Source: Amycolatopsis mongoliensis (GTDB taxonomy: Bacteria; Actinomycetota; Actinomycetes; Mycobacteriales; Pseudonocardiaceae). From it: a DNA stretch of 64,000 nt. Of the stretch, positions 9,247-17,823 are shown piece after piece. The stretch spans positions 6,944,001 through 7,008,000 of the forward strand of contig NZ_CP127295.1 of the NCBI RefSeq assembly GCF_030285665.1. The letters run 5' to 3'. The notes below the pieces were generated by a model that saw only the letters and a program-made list of their open reading frames with translations, was not told where the DNA came from and did not search any database. The stretch's first letter is position 1, and every line of letters starts with the position of its first letter. The position numbers and the translations under genes were made by a program.

Positions 9247-11577
9247 ATGCCCGAACACGACCCCGCCGTCCCCTCACCCGGGTCCGAGCCGCGCTCGATG
9301 GCCCGCCGCCGTTTCCTCGGTTTCGTGCTCGCCGCGCCGACGCTCGCCGTCGCCGCGCAGGTCGGGGCCGCGGAGCTCGCTCCCGGAAAGGCCGACGCGG
9401 CGATCCCGTCGCTGCCGCAGCCCGAAGACATCTTCGACCTCGGCGACCTGCAGAACCTCGCCGCCCTGCCGACGTCCGGCCTGATCAGCGTGCAGATCGG
9501 CGCCGACGGCCGGGCCGCGTTCGCGGTGCCGCGCTGCGAGGTCGGCCAGGGGATGACCACCGCCGTCGCGATGATGATCGCCGAGGAGCTCGACCTCCCG
9601 CTGGACAAGATCGACGTCACGCTCGCCGACGCCCGCCCCGAGCTGCTGATGAACCAGCTGACCGGCGGCTCCAACTCGATGCGCAGCATCTACACGCCGG
9701 TCCGGACCGCCTCGGCGATCGCCCGGCAGCGGCTGATCGCCGCGGCCGCCGCGCAGTGGGGCGTGCCGGCCTCGCAGCTGACGACGTCCGGCGGGGTCGT
9801 CCGCGGCTCCGGTGGCCGCACGGCGAGCTACGGCTCGCTGGCGAAGGCCGCGGCCTCCGCCACCACGATCAGCGTGGCCGCGACGCTCAAGCCGCAGTCG
9901 GAGTTCAAGGTGCTCGGCACGCCGCAGAACCGGCTCGACGCGCACGCCGCGGTCACCGGCCGCAAGCAGTTCACCCTCGACCTGGACGTCCCGGGCGCGC
10001 TCCCGACGATGGTCGCCCGGCCGCCCACGATCAACGGCACGCCGCGCGCGATCCTCAACGCGGCCGAGGTCAAGGCGATGCCCGGGATCACCGACGTCGC
10101 CGCGATCTCGCACGGCGTCGCGGTCCGCGGCCGCACGTTCGGCCAGTGCATCGACGCGATCCGGGCGCTGAAGGTGACCTGGGGCGCGGGCACGGTCGAC
10201 GGCGAGTCGGACGCGACCGTGCTGAAGAAGCTCAAGGCGGCGCAGCTGCCGATGGCCGTGCCCGGCCTGCTCGACCAGTACATCGACGCCGAGTTCACCT
10301 TCGCCGCCGCCAGCAACAGCCCGCTGGAAACCGGCGCCGCGATCGCCGACGTCCGCGCCGACCGCGCGGAGATCTGGTCGTGCCTGAAGGTGCCGATCGT
10401 CGCCCAGGAGGAGATCGCCAAGCTGCTGGGGCTGCCCCAGGACGCGGTCACGGTGCACGTCACCCAGGGCGGCGGGTCGTTCGGGCGGCACCTGTTCCAC
10501 GACGCGGCCGCCGAAGCGGCGGAGGCGTCGCAGAAGATGGGCAAGCCGGTCAAGCTGATGTGGTCGCGCACCGACGACTTCCGCCAGGGGCGCATCCACC
10601 CGATGTGCGTGTCGCGGGTGCGGGCCACCTACCTGCTCGGCAACGTGGTCAGCTTCGAACAGCGCCACACGAGCGTGCAGACGGAGTTCAGCCACGGGCT
10701 GGGCGAGATGATCACCGCGACCGCCGCGAAGCTCCCGATCGGCGGCAACCTCAGCTTCGCCGAGTCGATCTTCCTGCTGAGCCAGTCCTCGCCGTACAAC
10801 TTCGGCGTCACGACCCAGCTGCTCAACGAGATCCCGCTGAAGTTCAACACCGGCAGCATGCGCAACATCTACTCGCCCAACGTGGTCACGGCCGAGGAGC
10901 TCGTCGTCGACCAGCTGGCGAAGAAGTTCGGCAAGGACCCGGTCGCGTTCCGCCGCGAGTTCCTCAAGGACGACCGGCTGCGCGCGGTGCTGGACAAGGC
11001 CGTCCAGGTCGGGAACTGGGGCCGGGCGATGCCGGCCGGCACGGCGCAGGGGATCGCGCTGCACGCCGAATACCGCGGCGCGGTCGCGGTGCTGGTGGAG
11101 ATCGACTGCCGGCCGGAGACGGTCAACCGGCCCATCCGCGACGGCGTCACGGGCCCGCGGGTGACGAAGGCGCTCGTGGTCGTCGACCCCGGCTTCGCGA
11201 TCAACCCGCGCGGTCTCGAGGCGCAGATGATCGGCGGCCTCAACGACGGCATCGCGATGTGCCTCACCTCCAGCATCCACATCAAGGACGGGCTCCCGCT
11301 GGAAGGCAGCTGGGACAACTACTTCTACACGCGCGAGTGGAACACCCCGCCCGAGACGCAGGTCGTGATCATGCCGAACACCTCGTCCAGCCCCAGCGGC
11401 GCGGGCGAGCTCGCGGTGGCGCCGTCGTTCGCCGCCGTCGCCTGCGCCTACGCCCGCGCGGTCGGCAAGATGCCGACCTCGTTCCCCATCAACCACGGCA
11501 CGCTCAGCTTCGAGCCGCTGCCCGTCCAGCCGTCCACTCCGCCGTCGCCGACCGACGGCCTCGACCACGCCTTCTAG
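9247..11577 (+). CDS. Molybdopterin-binding oxidoreductase large subunit, Tat-exported (IorB-like)
   Basis: A 776-residue molybdenum hydroxylase large subunit of the xanthine dehydrogenase family, closest in layout to the isoquinoline 1-oxidoreductase beta subunit. The N-terminus has a twin-arginine signal (ARRRFLGFVLAAPTLAVAA), so the folded complex is probably exported. Cofactor-site blocks include CEVGQGMTTAVAMMIAEEL, LTGGSNSMRS, TQGGGSFGRHLFHDAA and SSPSGAGELAVAPSFAA, the last carrying the catalytic glutamate type motif GxGE. The start ATG at 9247 places the Tat signal near the N-terminus; an upstream extension to 9166 is unlikely. It is followed nine bases later by its iron-sulfur subunit. 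No FAD subunit gene is adjacent, as in the two-subunit Ior type, so electrons would pass to an external acceptor. Confidence 0.9.
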   Translation: MPEHDPAVPSPGSEPRSMARRRFLGFVLAAPTLAVAAQVGAAELAPGKADAAIPSLPQPEDIFDLGDLQNLAALPTSGLISVQIGADGRAAFAVPRCEVGQGMTTAVAMMIAEELDLPLDKIDVTLADARPELLMNQLTGGSNSMRSIYTPVRTASAIARQRLIAAAAAQWGVPASQLTTSGGVVRGSGGRTASYGSLAKAAASATTISVAATLKPQSEFKVLGTPQNRLDAHAAVTGRKQFTLDLDVPGALPTMVARPPTINGTPRAILNAAEVKAMPGITDVAAISHGVAVRGRTFGQCIDAIRALKVTWGAGTVDGESDATVLKKLKAAQLPMAVPGLLDQYIDAEFTFAAASNSPLETGAAIADVRADRAEIWSCLKVPIVAQEEIAKLLGLPQDAVTVHVTQGGGSFGRHLFHDAAAEAAEASQKMGKPVKLMWSRTDDFRQGRIHPMCVSRVRATYLLGNVVSFEQRHTSVQTEFSHGLGEMITATAAKLPIGGNLSFAESIFLLSQSSPYNFGVTTQLLNEIPLKFNTGSMRNIYSPNVVTAEELVVDQLAKKFGKDPVAFRREFLKDDRLRAVLDKAVQVGNWGRAMPAGTAQGIALHAEYRGAVAVLVEIDCRPETVNRPIRDGVTGPRVTKALVVVDPGFAINPRGLEAQMIGGLNDGIAMCLTSSIHIKDGLPLEGSWDNYFYTREWNTPPETQVVIMPNTSSSPSGAGELAVAPSFAAVACAYARAVGKMPTSFPINHGTLSFEPLPVQPSTPPSPTDGLDHAF

Positions 11578-11586
11578 GAGCTCGCC

Positions 11587-12063
11587 GTGCCTAACCAAAC
11601 GTTCAAGGTCAACGGCAAGGTGGTCACCGTCGACGCCGACGACGACCTCCGGCTGCTGTGGGTCCTGCGCGACCTGCTGGGCATCAAGGGCCCGAAGTAC
11701 GGTTGCGGGCTCGACGTCTGCAAGGCGTGCACCAGCCACATCAACGGCAAGGCGTTCAACCCGTGCTCGGTGCGGGTGGCCGACATCAAGGAGACCGACG
11801 AGATCACGACGATCGAAGGCCTCCCCGCGACGGTGGGCAAGGACCTGCACCCGATGCAGGAGGCGTGGCTGGAGATGGACGTCGCCCAGTGCGGCTACTG
11901 CCAGCCGGGCCAGATCATGGCGGCGGTGGCCAAGGTCCGCCAGGCGCAGGCAGCGGGCCGCGACATCACCGACGCGGACCTGGACGAGATCCGCAACATC
12001 TGCCGCTGCGGCACCTACGCCCGGATCCGCGAGGCGGTGAAGGCGGGCGCGGAGAAGATGTGA
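11587..12063 (+). CDS. (2Fe-2S)-binding subunit of molybdenum hydroxylase (IorA-like)
   Basis: A 158-residue small subunit carrying two [2Fe-2S] clusters. The N-terminal plant-ferredoxin-like cluster uses GCGLDVCKAC plus the later CSV cysteine. The C-terminal helical cluster uses QCGYCQPGQ and NICRCGTYARI. The start is a GTG preceded by TAGGAG, where the large-subunit stop overlaps the ribosome-binding site. It has no export signal and would be carried out with the Tat-tagged large subunit. With no FAD subunit present, it would pass electrons from the molybdenum site to an unknown acceptor. Confidence 0.93.
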   Translation: MPNQTFKVNGKVVTVDADDDLRLLWVLRDLLGIKGPKYGCGLDVCKACTSHINGKAFNPCSVRVADIKETDEITTIEGLPATVGKDLHPMQEAWLEMDVAQCGYCQPGQIMAAVAKVRQAQAAGRDITDADLDEIRNICRCGTYARIREAVKAGAEKM

Positions 12064-12071
12064 CGCCCCGC

Positions 12072-12119
12072 GGTCGTGAGTGGTGATTCGGGTTCTAACC
12101 CGAATCACCACTCACGACC
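12072..12119. terminator. Perfect 23-bp inverted repeat, shared bidirectional terminator
   Basis: The stem begins GTCGTGAGTGG after a leading G and closes on the loop TTCTAA. The two 23-base arms pair without mismatch around a two-base CT centre. It lies between the 3' ends of the IorA gene (plus) and the LysR gene (minus), so it can end transcription from both sides. Its outer ten bases and TTCTAA centre recur in the hairpin at 22168-22213. Confidence 0.8.
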
Positions 12120-12125
12120 CGAGTG

Positions 12126-13007
12126 TCAGCCCGTCCCGGCGTCGATGCCCAGCAGCTCGACGAAAGCAGTCGCCGCCGGGGTCGGGTTCGTCTCCGCCCA
12201 GATCACGTACTCCACCCGGGCCGGGGCGTCGGTGATCTCGATCGTCACCACCCCCGTCAGCTGCGGGGCGTAGCCGGACGGCAGCATCGCCACCCCCAGC
12301 CCGGGGCCGACCAGGCGCGGCACGTAGTCCGCGCTCGTCACCTCGTAGGCGACCTCGCGGTCCAGGCCCGCCGCGGCGAACGCCTGGTCGGACTGCGCGC
12401 GTCCGGCCGTGCCCGCCGGGAGGTCGACGAACACCTCCGACGCCAGGCGCCGCAGGCCGACCGTCGCTTCGCCGGCCAGCGGGTGGTCCGGGGCCACCAC
12501 CGCGATCAGGTGGCCGCGAGCCAGCTCGTGGACCGCCACGCCGCGCGGGCGGGCCGTCGTGGGCAGGCCGAGGAACGCCACGTCGAGGGTGCCGTCGCGG
12601 ACCTGCTCGATCAGGTCGTCGCTCGCGCCCACCCGGAGGCTGATGCGCACCTGCGGGAACCGGTCGTGGAACTCGCGCAGGGTGGCCGGGACGTCGGCCG
12701 CGGTGACCGTCGGGATCAGCCCGACGGCGAGCCGCCCGCGCACCTCGCCCACCGCGGCCGCGACCTCGGCCGCCGCCCGCTCCGCCGCATCCAGGCACTG
12801 GCGCGCCGCCGGCAGGAACGCCTCGCCCGCCGGGGTCAGGCGCACCCGGCGGCTGGTCCGGTCGAACAGCCGCGCGCCGAGCTCACGCTCCAGCCGCGCG
12901 ACCTGGTGGCTCAGCGCCGACTGGACGACCAGGCACCGCTCGGCGGCGCGGGTGAAGCTGGTCGTCTCGGCGATCGCGACGACGTACCGCAGCTGCTGGA
13001 GTTCCAC
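12126..13007 (-). CDS. LysR-family transcriptional regulator
   Basis: A 293-residue LysR regulator. The N-terminal winged helix reads VELQQLRYVVAIAETTSFT, then AAERCLVVQSALSHQVARLE and LFDRTSRRVRLTPAGE. The C-terminal effector domain (residues about 90-290) includes GRLAVGLIPTVTA and a periplasmic-binding-like fold. The GTG at 13007 fits the family start (ELQQLRYF); an in-frame ATG 39 bases upstream would add a non-conserved tail. It is divergent from the EamA transporter gene and probably controls it through the 78-base intergenic region. Confidence 0.88.
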   Translation of the reverse strand: MELQQLRYVVAIAETTSFTRAAERCLVVQSALSHQVARLERELGARLFDRTSRRVRLTPAGEAFLPAARQCLDAAERAAAEVAAAVGEVRGRLAVGLIPTVTAADVPATLREFHDRFPQVRISLRVGASDDLIEQVRDGTLDVAFLGLPTTARPRGVAVHELARGHLIAVVAPDHPLAGEATVGLRRLASEVFVDLPAGTAGRAQSDQAFAAAGLDREVAYEVTSADYVPRLVGPGLGVAMLPSGYAPQLTGVVTIEITDAPARVEYVIWAETNPTPAATAFVELLGIDAGTG

Positions 13008-13009
13008 GC

Positions 13010-13022
13010 ATCCATCTTGGAT
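13010..13022. promoter_or_regulatory. Palindrome in LysR/EamA intergenic region
   Basis: ATCCA-TCT-TGGAT sits just upstream of the LysR GTG and about 65 bases before the transporter start. It is a candidate autoregulatory LysR site; the classical T-N11-A match is not exact. Confidence 0.4.
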
Positions 13023-13085
13023 CACGATCGCTGCGGTGACGAACATGTGTTGGACTCATCGATCACGCTCCGGTGAGATTTCGGT

Positions 13086-14003
13086 ATGACCAGCCACCTC
13101 CTGCGGGCGGACCCCGGCGAAACCCGCCGCCCGGACCTGCCGCGCATCGCGCTCACGGCGTTCGCACCGGCGGTGTGGGGCACCACCTACCTCGTCACCA
13201 CCGAGTTCCTCCCCGCCGGCCACCCGCTGTTCGCCGGCCTGCTCCGGGCGCTGCCGGCCGGGCTGATCGCACTCGCGCTGACCCGGACGCTGCCGCGGGG
13301 AGCCTGGTGGGGGAAGGCCGCCGCGCTCGGCGTGCTCAACATCGGGCTGTTCCTGCCGCTGCTGTTCGTCGCCGCCCAGCGGCTGCCCGGCGGGGTGGCC
13401 GCGACGCTGGCCGCCGCGCAGCCGCTCGTCGTCGCCGTCCTGTCCGTCGGCGTGCTCCGCGAACGCCTGTCGGGGTGGCGGCTGGGCTGGGGCGTCGCCG
13501 GGATGGCCGGCGTCGGCCTGGTGGTGATCGGGCCGGCTGCGGCTTTCGACGGTGTCGGCGTCGCGGCGGGCCTGGGCGGCGCGGTCACGATGGCGTTCGG
13601 CGTGACGCTGACGAAGCGCTGGGGTCGGCCCACCGGGGTCGGCCCGACGGCGTTCGCGGGCTGGCAGCTCACCGCGGGCGGGCTCTTCCTGCTGCCGCTC
13701 ACGGCCGTCTTCGAGGCCGCACCACCCTCGATCGACGGCGGCGCCGTGCTCGGCTACCTCTGGCTGGGCCTGGTGGGCGGGCTGCTCGCCTACGCCCTGT
13801 GGTTCCGCGGCGTCACCACGCTGCCGGTCGCGTCGGTGGCCGTGCTGGCGCTGCTGTCCCCGCTGGTCGCGGCCGTCCTCGGCGCGGTCGTCCTGCACCA
13901 GACGCTCGGCCCGGTCCAGCTCGCCGGGTTCGCGCTGGCGCTGGCCGCGCTCGTCGCCGGCCAGCTCCCCGATCCGCGCACCCGGAAAGGGAACCTCCCG
14001 TGA
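13086..14003 (+). CDS. EamA/DMT-superfamily transporter
   Basis: A 305-residue inner-membrane transporter with two EamA repeats and about ten transmembrane helices. The first repeat begins ALTAFAPAVWGTTYLVTTEF and includes GGVAATLAAAQPLVVA. The second begins GVGVAAGLGGAVTMAFGV and ends SVAVLALLSPLVAAVLG. Members export amino acids or drugs; the substrate is unknown. It is divergent from the LysR gene, and its stop overlaps the start of the following NAD(P)-binding gene (GTGA). Confidence 0.88.
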   Translation: MTSHLLRADPGETRRPDLPRIALTAFAPAVWGTTYLVTTEFLPAGHPLFAGLLRALPAGLIALALTRTLPRGAWWGKAAALGVLNIGLFLPLLFVAAQRLPGGVAATLAAAQPLVVAVLSVGVLRERLSGWRLGWGVAGMAGVGLVVIGPAAAFDGVGVAAGLGGAVTMAFGVTLTKRWGRPTGVGPTAFAGWQLTAGGLFLLPLTAVFEAAPPSIDGGAVLGYLWLGLVGGLLAYALWFRGVTTLPVASVAVLALLSPLVAAVLGAVVLHQTLGPVQLAGFALALAALVAGQLPDPRTRKGNLP

Positions 14004-14623
14004 AGATCGCCGTCGTCGGCGCCGTCGGCGTGGTCGGCTCCCGCGTCCTCACCGAAGCCGCCCGGCGCGGCCACGACCTCGTCGCGATCGTGCGGACGCG
14101 ACGGCTCGAAGTACCGGGCGTCACCGTCGTCGAGGCGGACGCGGGCGACCCGCACCGGATGGCCGCGCTGTTCGCCGGCACCGACGCGGTCGTGGCCGCG
14201 GCCCGTCCCGCGCCGGGCGAGGAACACACCGTCGCCGCCACGACGACGGCGCTGCTCGACGCGGCGGCGGCCGCGGGCACCCGCGTCCTGGTCGTCGGCG
14301 GCGCGGCCCCGCTCCGGGTGCCCGGTGGCGGGCTGGTCCTCGACGACCCGCGGTACGTCCCGGCGCGGTACCGCGCGATCGCCGCGGCCAGCGCCGCGCA
14401 GCTGGAGGCCTGCCGGGCGCACCCGGCCGCCGACTGGGTCTACCTCAGCCCGCCGGCGGTGCTGGAGCCCGGTGTGCGGACCGGGGTTTACCGCCGCGGC
14501 ACGACGACGCTGCTCGCGCGACCGGACGGAACTTCCGGCATCTCGGCCGAAGACCTCGCCGCCGCCGTGCTGGACGAGCTCGAAGACGCCGGCCCGGACC
14601 GGCACTTCACGGTCGGCCGCTGA
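14000..14623 (+). CDS. NAD(P)H-binding oxidoreductase (SDR/NmrA-like)
   Basis: A 207-residue atypical short-chain dehydrogenase with an NAD(P)H-binding motif at the start (AVVGAVGVVGSRVL, close to GxxGxxG). VVGGAAPLRVPGG and WVYLSPPAVLEPG match the YwnB/BVR-B-like subgroup. The GTG at 14000 overlaps the EamA stop, so the two are translated together. Its last 17 bases overlap the 3' end of the convergent secreted-protein gene. Confidence 0.82.
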   Translation: MKIAVVGAVGVVGSRVLTEAARRGHDLVAIVRTRRLEVPGVTVVEADAGDPHRMAALFAGTDAVVAAARPAPGEEHTVAATTTALLDAAAAAGTRVLVVGGAAPLRVPGGGLVLDDPRYVPARYRAIAAASAAQLEACRAHPAADWVYLSPPAVLEPGVRTGVYRRGTTTLLARPDGTSGISAEDLAAAVLDELEDAGPDRHFTVGR

Positions 14624-15050
14624 CCTTGGTCTCGCACCGGACCTGCGGTGCGGCCTCGGTGCCGGACGCGACGCAGTCGACGCCCTTGCCCGGCCCGGGA
14701 ACCGGGTAGGTGAACACCGTCGGCGCGTCGCTGTCGCGGCCGGCGGAGAACTTGATGACGGTCGGCGTCCAGGAGCCGGTGCCGTGCAGGGTCTTCGAGT
14801 AGTACGCGGTGTGCGGGCCGATGGTGGTGCCCATGCCTTCGCCGTCGTCGTTCAGCTCGTGGACGGTGAGCACGTAGTCCCCGGCGGTGTACTTGCCCTG
14901 GTTCTCGTGCCCGGCCTCGGCCGGGGTCGCGCCGACGACCTCCGGCGCGACGGGGTCGGCGGCGGTGGCGATCACGGTCGCCCCGATCGCCACCACCGCG
15001 GCCCCGGCCGCGACGGCGATGACTCCGGCCCTCTTGGTGTGCACCTTCAT
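14607..15050 (-). CDS. Small secreted protein of unknown function
   Basis: A 147-residue protein with an N-terminal hydrophobic segment (VIAVAAGAAVVAIGATVIATA) after MKVHTKRAG, a signal peptide or membrane anchor. The exported part has two cysteines (DCVASG and VRCETK) that could form a disulfide. I do not recognise a family. A GGAG ribosome-binding site lies just upstream. The IS110 element begins within about 60-100 bases upstream, so the original promoter may have been disrupted. Confidence 0.65.
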   Translation of the reverse strand: MKVHTKRAGVIAVAAGAAVVAIGATVIATAADPVAPEVVGATPAEAGHENQGKYTAGDYVLTVHELNDDGEGMGTTIGPHTAYYSKTLHGTGSWTPTVIKFSAGRDSDAPTVFTYPVPGPGKGVDCVASGTEAAPQVRCETKVSGRP

Positions 15051-15059
15051 GATGGCTCC

Positions 15060-15275
15060 ATAAGATTGTTGGTGTTCAGGACGGGATGTTCTGGATGCCC
15101 AGGGCGATGGGGTGTGGCTGATGATGTCTTGCCTCGTGAGGTGGCTTCTGAGGAGTGGCCGCTCTGTCGTTCTGGACGCCCTGGCCGCTGATTGAGATCT
15201 GCGCTCGGTCGCTGTTTATGGAGATGCCGGCGGGTCGTCCACGGGGTGAGCTGGGAAGACGGGAGGACAGGCCGG
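15060..15275 (+). ncRNA. Non-coding left end of IS110 element, candidate bridge RNA region
   Basis: About 215 bases upstream of the recombinase gene contain no convincing reading frame and have lower GC than the flanks. In IS110-group elements this left non-coding end encodes the bridge RNA that pairs with target and donor DNA. Position and length fit. Exact ends and stem-loops could not be fixed by eye, so only the location is proposed. Confidence 0.35.
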
Positions 15276-16484
15276 GTGGCCGTGGGCAAGGTGTGGGTCG
15301 GGATCGACGTCGGCAAAGGTTTCCACCACGCGTGCGCGGTGGATGAGACCGGCAAGATCGTGTTCTCTCGGAAGGTGGCCAACGGGCAGGCCCCGATCGA
15401 GCAGCTGATCGCCCGCACCACCGCGAAAGCGTCCGAGGTGGTGTGGGCAGTGGACATGACTTCCGGTGCGGCCGGTTTGCTGATCACCCTGTTGCTGGCC
15501 ACCGGACAGCCGGTGGTGTCGGTGCCGGGCCGGCTGGTCAACCGGATGGCCGGTGCGTTCGTCGGTGAGGGCAAGACCGACGCCAAAGACGCCCGCACGA
15601 TCGCCGAAACCGCGCGTCTGCGCGGTGATCTGACCCCGATCACCAGCCCGGATGCGGTGGTGACCGATCTGCAGGTGCTCACCGCGCGGCGGGAGGACCT
15701 GATGGCTGACTGGGTGCGCGGGGTCAACCGGATCCGTGAGCTGCTGGCGAGTATTTTTCCTGCGCTGGAGCGGGCGTTCGATTACTCCACCCGCTCGGCG
15801 CTGGTGCTGCTGACCGGTTTCCAGACCCCGGCCGGGATCCGCGCTGCCGGGGCGGCCGGTGTGTCGGCCTACCTGGACGAGCACGGTGCGTGGGCCAGGG
15901 GTATTCCGTCCATGGTGGACAAGGCCCTTGCTGCCGCTGCCGAGCAAACCGTTGCGTTGCCGCAGGAATCGGTGACCGCGCCGCTGATCGCGCGGCTGGC
16001 GCGGCAGCTTTTGGAGCTGGATCGGGAGATCAAGGATCTGGGCAAGCAGCTCGCTGACCGATTTGGTGAGCATCCCGACGCGGGGCGCATCACCAGTCTC
16101 GACGGGTTCGGTCCGATCCTGGGTGCTTCGCTGCTGGCCGGGACCGGCGGTGATCTGCGGGCTGCGTTCGGCAGTTCCGCGCATCTGGCGGCCTATGCCG
16201 GGCTGGCGCCGGTGCCGCGTGATTCCGGGCGGGTGCGGGGCAACCTGCACCGGCCGAAGCGCTATCACCGTGGGCTGCGCCGGGTGTTCTACCTGGCTGC
16301 GTTGTCGGCGATCAAACGTCCCGACGGTCCCTCCCGGGCTTTCTACCTGCGCAAACGTGGTGAGGGGAAACGGCACACCCAGGCGTTGATCGCACTGGCC
16401 CGCCGCCTGGTCGACGTCATGTGGGCGTTGCTGCGCGATGGTCGTGAGTTCCATCATTCACCGCCGGTCACGGCTGCTGCTTGA
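15276..16484 (+). CDS. IS110-family transposase (DEDD recombinase)
   Basis: A 402-residue IS110-type recombinase. The N-terminal RuvC-like domain begins VWVGIDVGKGFHHACAVD with the first acidic residue. KTDAKDARTIAETAR carries further DEDD residues. The C-terminal Tnp_20 domain has LDGFGPILGASLLAGTG and a late conserved serine region (GSSAHLAAYAGLAPVPRDSG). The start is the GTG at 15276 with GGGAGGA eight bases before it; an upstream ATG in frame lacks this. IS110 elements move by a circular intermediate and leave no target duplication. The gene looks intact. Confidence 0.93.
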   Translation: MAVGKVWVGIDVGKGFHHACAVDETGKIVFSRKVANGQAPIEQLIARTTAKASEVVWAVDMTSGAAGLLITLLLATGQPVVSVPGRLVNRMAGAFVGEGKTDAKDARTIAETARLRGDLTPITSPDAVVTDLQVLTARREDLMADWVRGVNRIRELLASIFPALERAFDYSTRSALVLLTGFQTPAGIRAAGAAGVSAYLDEHGAWARGIPSMVDKALAAAAEQTVALPQESVTAPLIARLARQLLELDREIKDLGKQLADRFGEHPDAGRITSLDGFGPILGASLLAGTGGDLRAAFGSSAHLAAYAGLAPVPRDSGRVRGNLHRPKRYHRGLRRVFYLAALSAIKRPDGPSRAFYLRKRGEGKRHTQALIALARRLVDVMWALLRDGREFHHSPPVTAAA

Positions 16485-16540
16485 CACGATCATTGAAACT
16501 CCTCGCTCCCGCTCGATGATCAAGCTAGGGGAGTGGGGCG

Positions 16541-16599
16541 GCCGGTCACCTCGGCCGAAGGTACCGCCGGACCTCGTTCTTTCGGCCGAGGTGACCGGC
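16541..16599. repeat. 19-bp perfect inverted repeat downstream of IS110 gene
   Basis: Arms at 16541-16559 (GCCGGTCACCTCGGCCGAA) and 16581-16599 pair perfectly around a 21-base spacer. They lie 57 bases after the recombinase stop. The structure could be the element's terminator or a pre-existing intergenic palindrome; IS110 elements lack long terminal repeats. Confidence 0.6.
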
Positions 16600-17001
16600 G
16601 GGGCAGCCGGCGAAGCGGACGGCACCCTCCGCCCGGGATCCCGGCGGTCGCCGCGCAGCGAATGGGTGAAAGTGAACCACCGGTCACGCAGAGATACAAC
16701 CGTGATTGGGCGACCCTGACGGCATCACTGCATTTCAGCCGCTTCCCCGAAAATTGGAAACACCGCCACTGCGGGCGGCGTGATCAATGGACGTGCTCCC
16801 CGTCGGTGAATTATTTTTGGTTACAACAATCAGCCCGCTTCACCCGATCGTGTAAAGGCACGGGGTGAGCATCCACCTTGGATAGGCGCGAAGTGATGAT
16901 GGCTGTAGGGTCCCCCGCGACAGGGCAACCCGAACGGCTGATCATCTCTTCGGTCACCGGTTTGCCTATGGCTTCGTCCGGAGTTACTGCGCCCGTCCGG
17001 G
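16600..17001 (+). promoter_or_regulatory. Gene-free leader of the roadblock cassette
   Basis: About 400 bases hold no supported gene. The stretch 16740-16860 is clearly richer in A and T (AATTATTTTTGGTTACAACA), unlike its surroundings, and includes ATCGTGTAAAG at 16846-16856, a string repeated upstream of the gene at 48673. It probably holds the promoter of the roadblock genes and a long untranslated leader. No known riboswitch could be assigned. Confidence 0.4.
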
Positions 17002-17403
17002 GTGACCAGTCATTCCGAAAGAAAGAAAAGAGAATTGGACTTCGACGCACTGGCCGCTGAGCTGCGAAATCTCCGGGAAAGCGTCACCGGGGTGACCGGA
17101 ACGGTGCTCGCCGCGGTCGACGGGATACCCATCATCGCCGATGCGGACGACTACATCGATCCGGCGAAGATCTCCGCGCTCGCCGCCGCCGATCTCGGGA
17201 TCGCGCGACAGGCCGCCGAAATGACGGGGAAGGGCACGCTCAGCCAGACCGTGGTGTTCGGCAGCGACGGCTACATGGCCGTCTACGCCGTCGGCCGGCT
17301 GGCGCTGATGGTCGTCCTGGGGGACAAGGGCCTGAACGTCGGGCGCCTCCTGTTCGAGTCCCGGCCCGTCATCGAGCGCATCGGCACGATCCTGGCTGCC
17401 TAG
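17002..17403 (+). CDS. Roadblock/LC7 domain protein
   Basis: A 133-residue protein that is essentially one roadblock/LC7 fold, a dimerising module known from MglB and conservon CvnB proteins, which act on small GTPases. The domain runs from LAAELRNLRESVTGVTGTVLA through VDGIPIIADADDY and GKGTLSQTVVFGSDGYMAVYAV to LNVGRLLFESRPVIERI. There is no signal peptide. The start is a GTG at 17002. No GTPase, DUF742 or sensor-kinase gene of the conservon type is adjacent, so it is not a standard conservon. It is followed after 27 bases by a second roadblock-like gene. Confidence 0.85.
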   Translation: MTSHSERKKRELDFDALAAELRNLRESVTGVTGTVLAAVDGIPIIADADDYIDPAKISALAAADLGIARQAAEMTGKGTLSQTVVFGSDGYMAVYAVGRLALMVVLGDKGLNVGRLLFESRPVIERIGTILAA

Positions 17404-17430
17404 CAAGAAAGTTCAACGGAAGGAAGAACC

Positions 17431-17802
17431 ATGATGATGAACATCGACACCGCGCTCAAGGAAGCCATGTCCATCACCGGCGCCGTCGGCGTCGCGCTGG
17501 TCGACTACGAGAGCGGGATGTCGCTCGGCACCAGCGGGGGCGGCGAGTGGCTCGACCTGGAGGTCGCCGCGGCCGGCAACACCGAGGTCGTGCGGGCCAA
17601 GCTGCGGGTGATGTCCTCGCTCGCGCTCAACGACACCATCGAGGACATGCTGATCACGCTGCACCGCCAGTACCACCTGATCCGGCTGATCAACACGTCG
17701 CGGAACTCGCTGTTCCTGTACCTGGTGCTGGACCGGGAGCGGGCGAACCTCGCGCTGGCCCGTCACTATCTCAAACGCATCGAAGCCGACCTGCAGGTGT
17801 AG
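17431..17802 (+). CDS. Second roadblock-like protein
   Basis: A 123-residue protein with a strong ribosome-binding site (GGAAGGAAG before ATGATG). It shows a divergent roadblock-like pattern: LKEAMSITGAVGVALVDYESG, then a beta-alpha region ending RNSLFLYLVLDRERANLALAR. It probably forms a homo- or heterodimer with the neighbouring roadblock protein, as paired roadblock proteins commonly do. The fold assignment rests on pattern and context, not on a search. Confidence 0.65.
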   Translation: MMMNIDTALKEAMSITGAVGVALVDYESGMSLGTSGGGEWLDLEVAAAGNTEVVRAKLRVMSSLALNDTIEDMLITLHRQYHLIRLINTSRNSLFLYLVLDRERANLALARHYLKRIEADLQV

Positions 17803-17823
17803 CTCGGGGAGGAGGAGAGGGGG

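Noticed and set aside
9274..12111. 945-codon antisense frame across the molybdenum hydroxylase genes
   Set aside because: The composition is that of a shadow frame; the opposite strand carries the clear cofactor motifs of IorB and IorA.
16850..16990. Possible riboswitch (c-di-AMP or similar) in the roadblock leader
   Set aside because: Some GGGGTGAGC-like strings caught the eye, but no full consensus or pairing could be built by hand.
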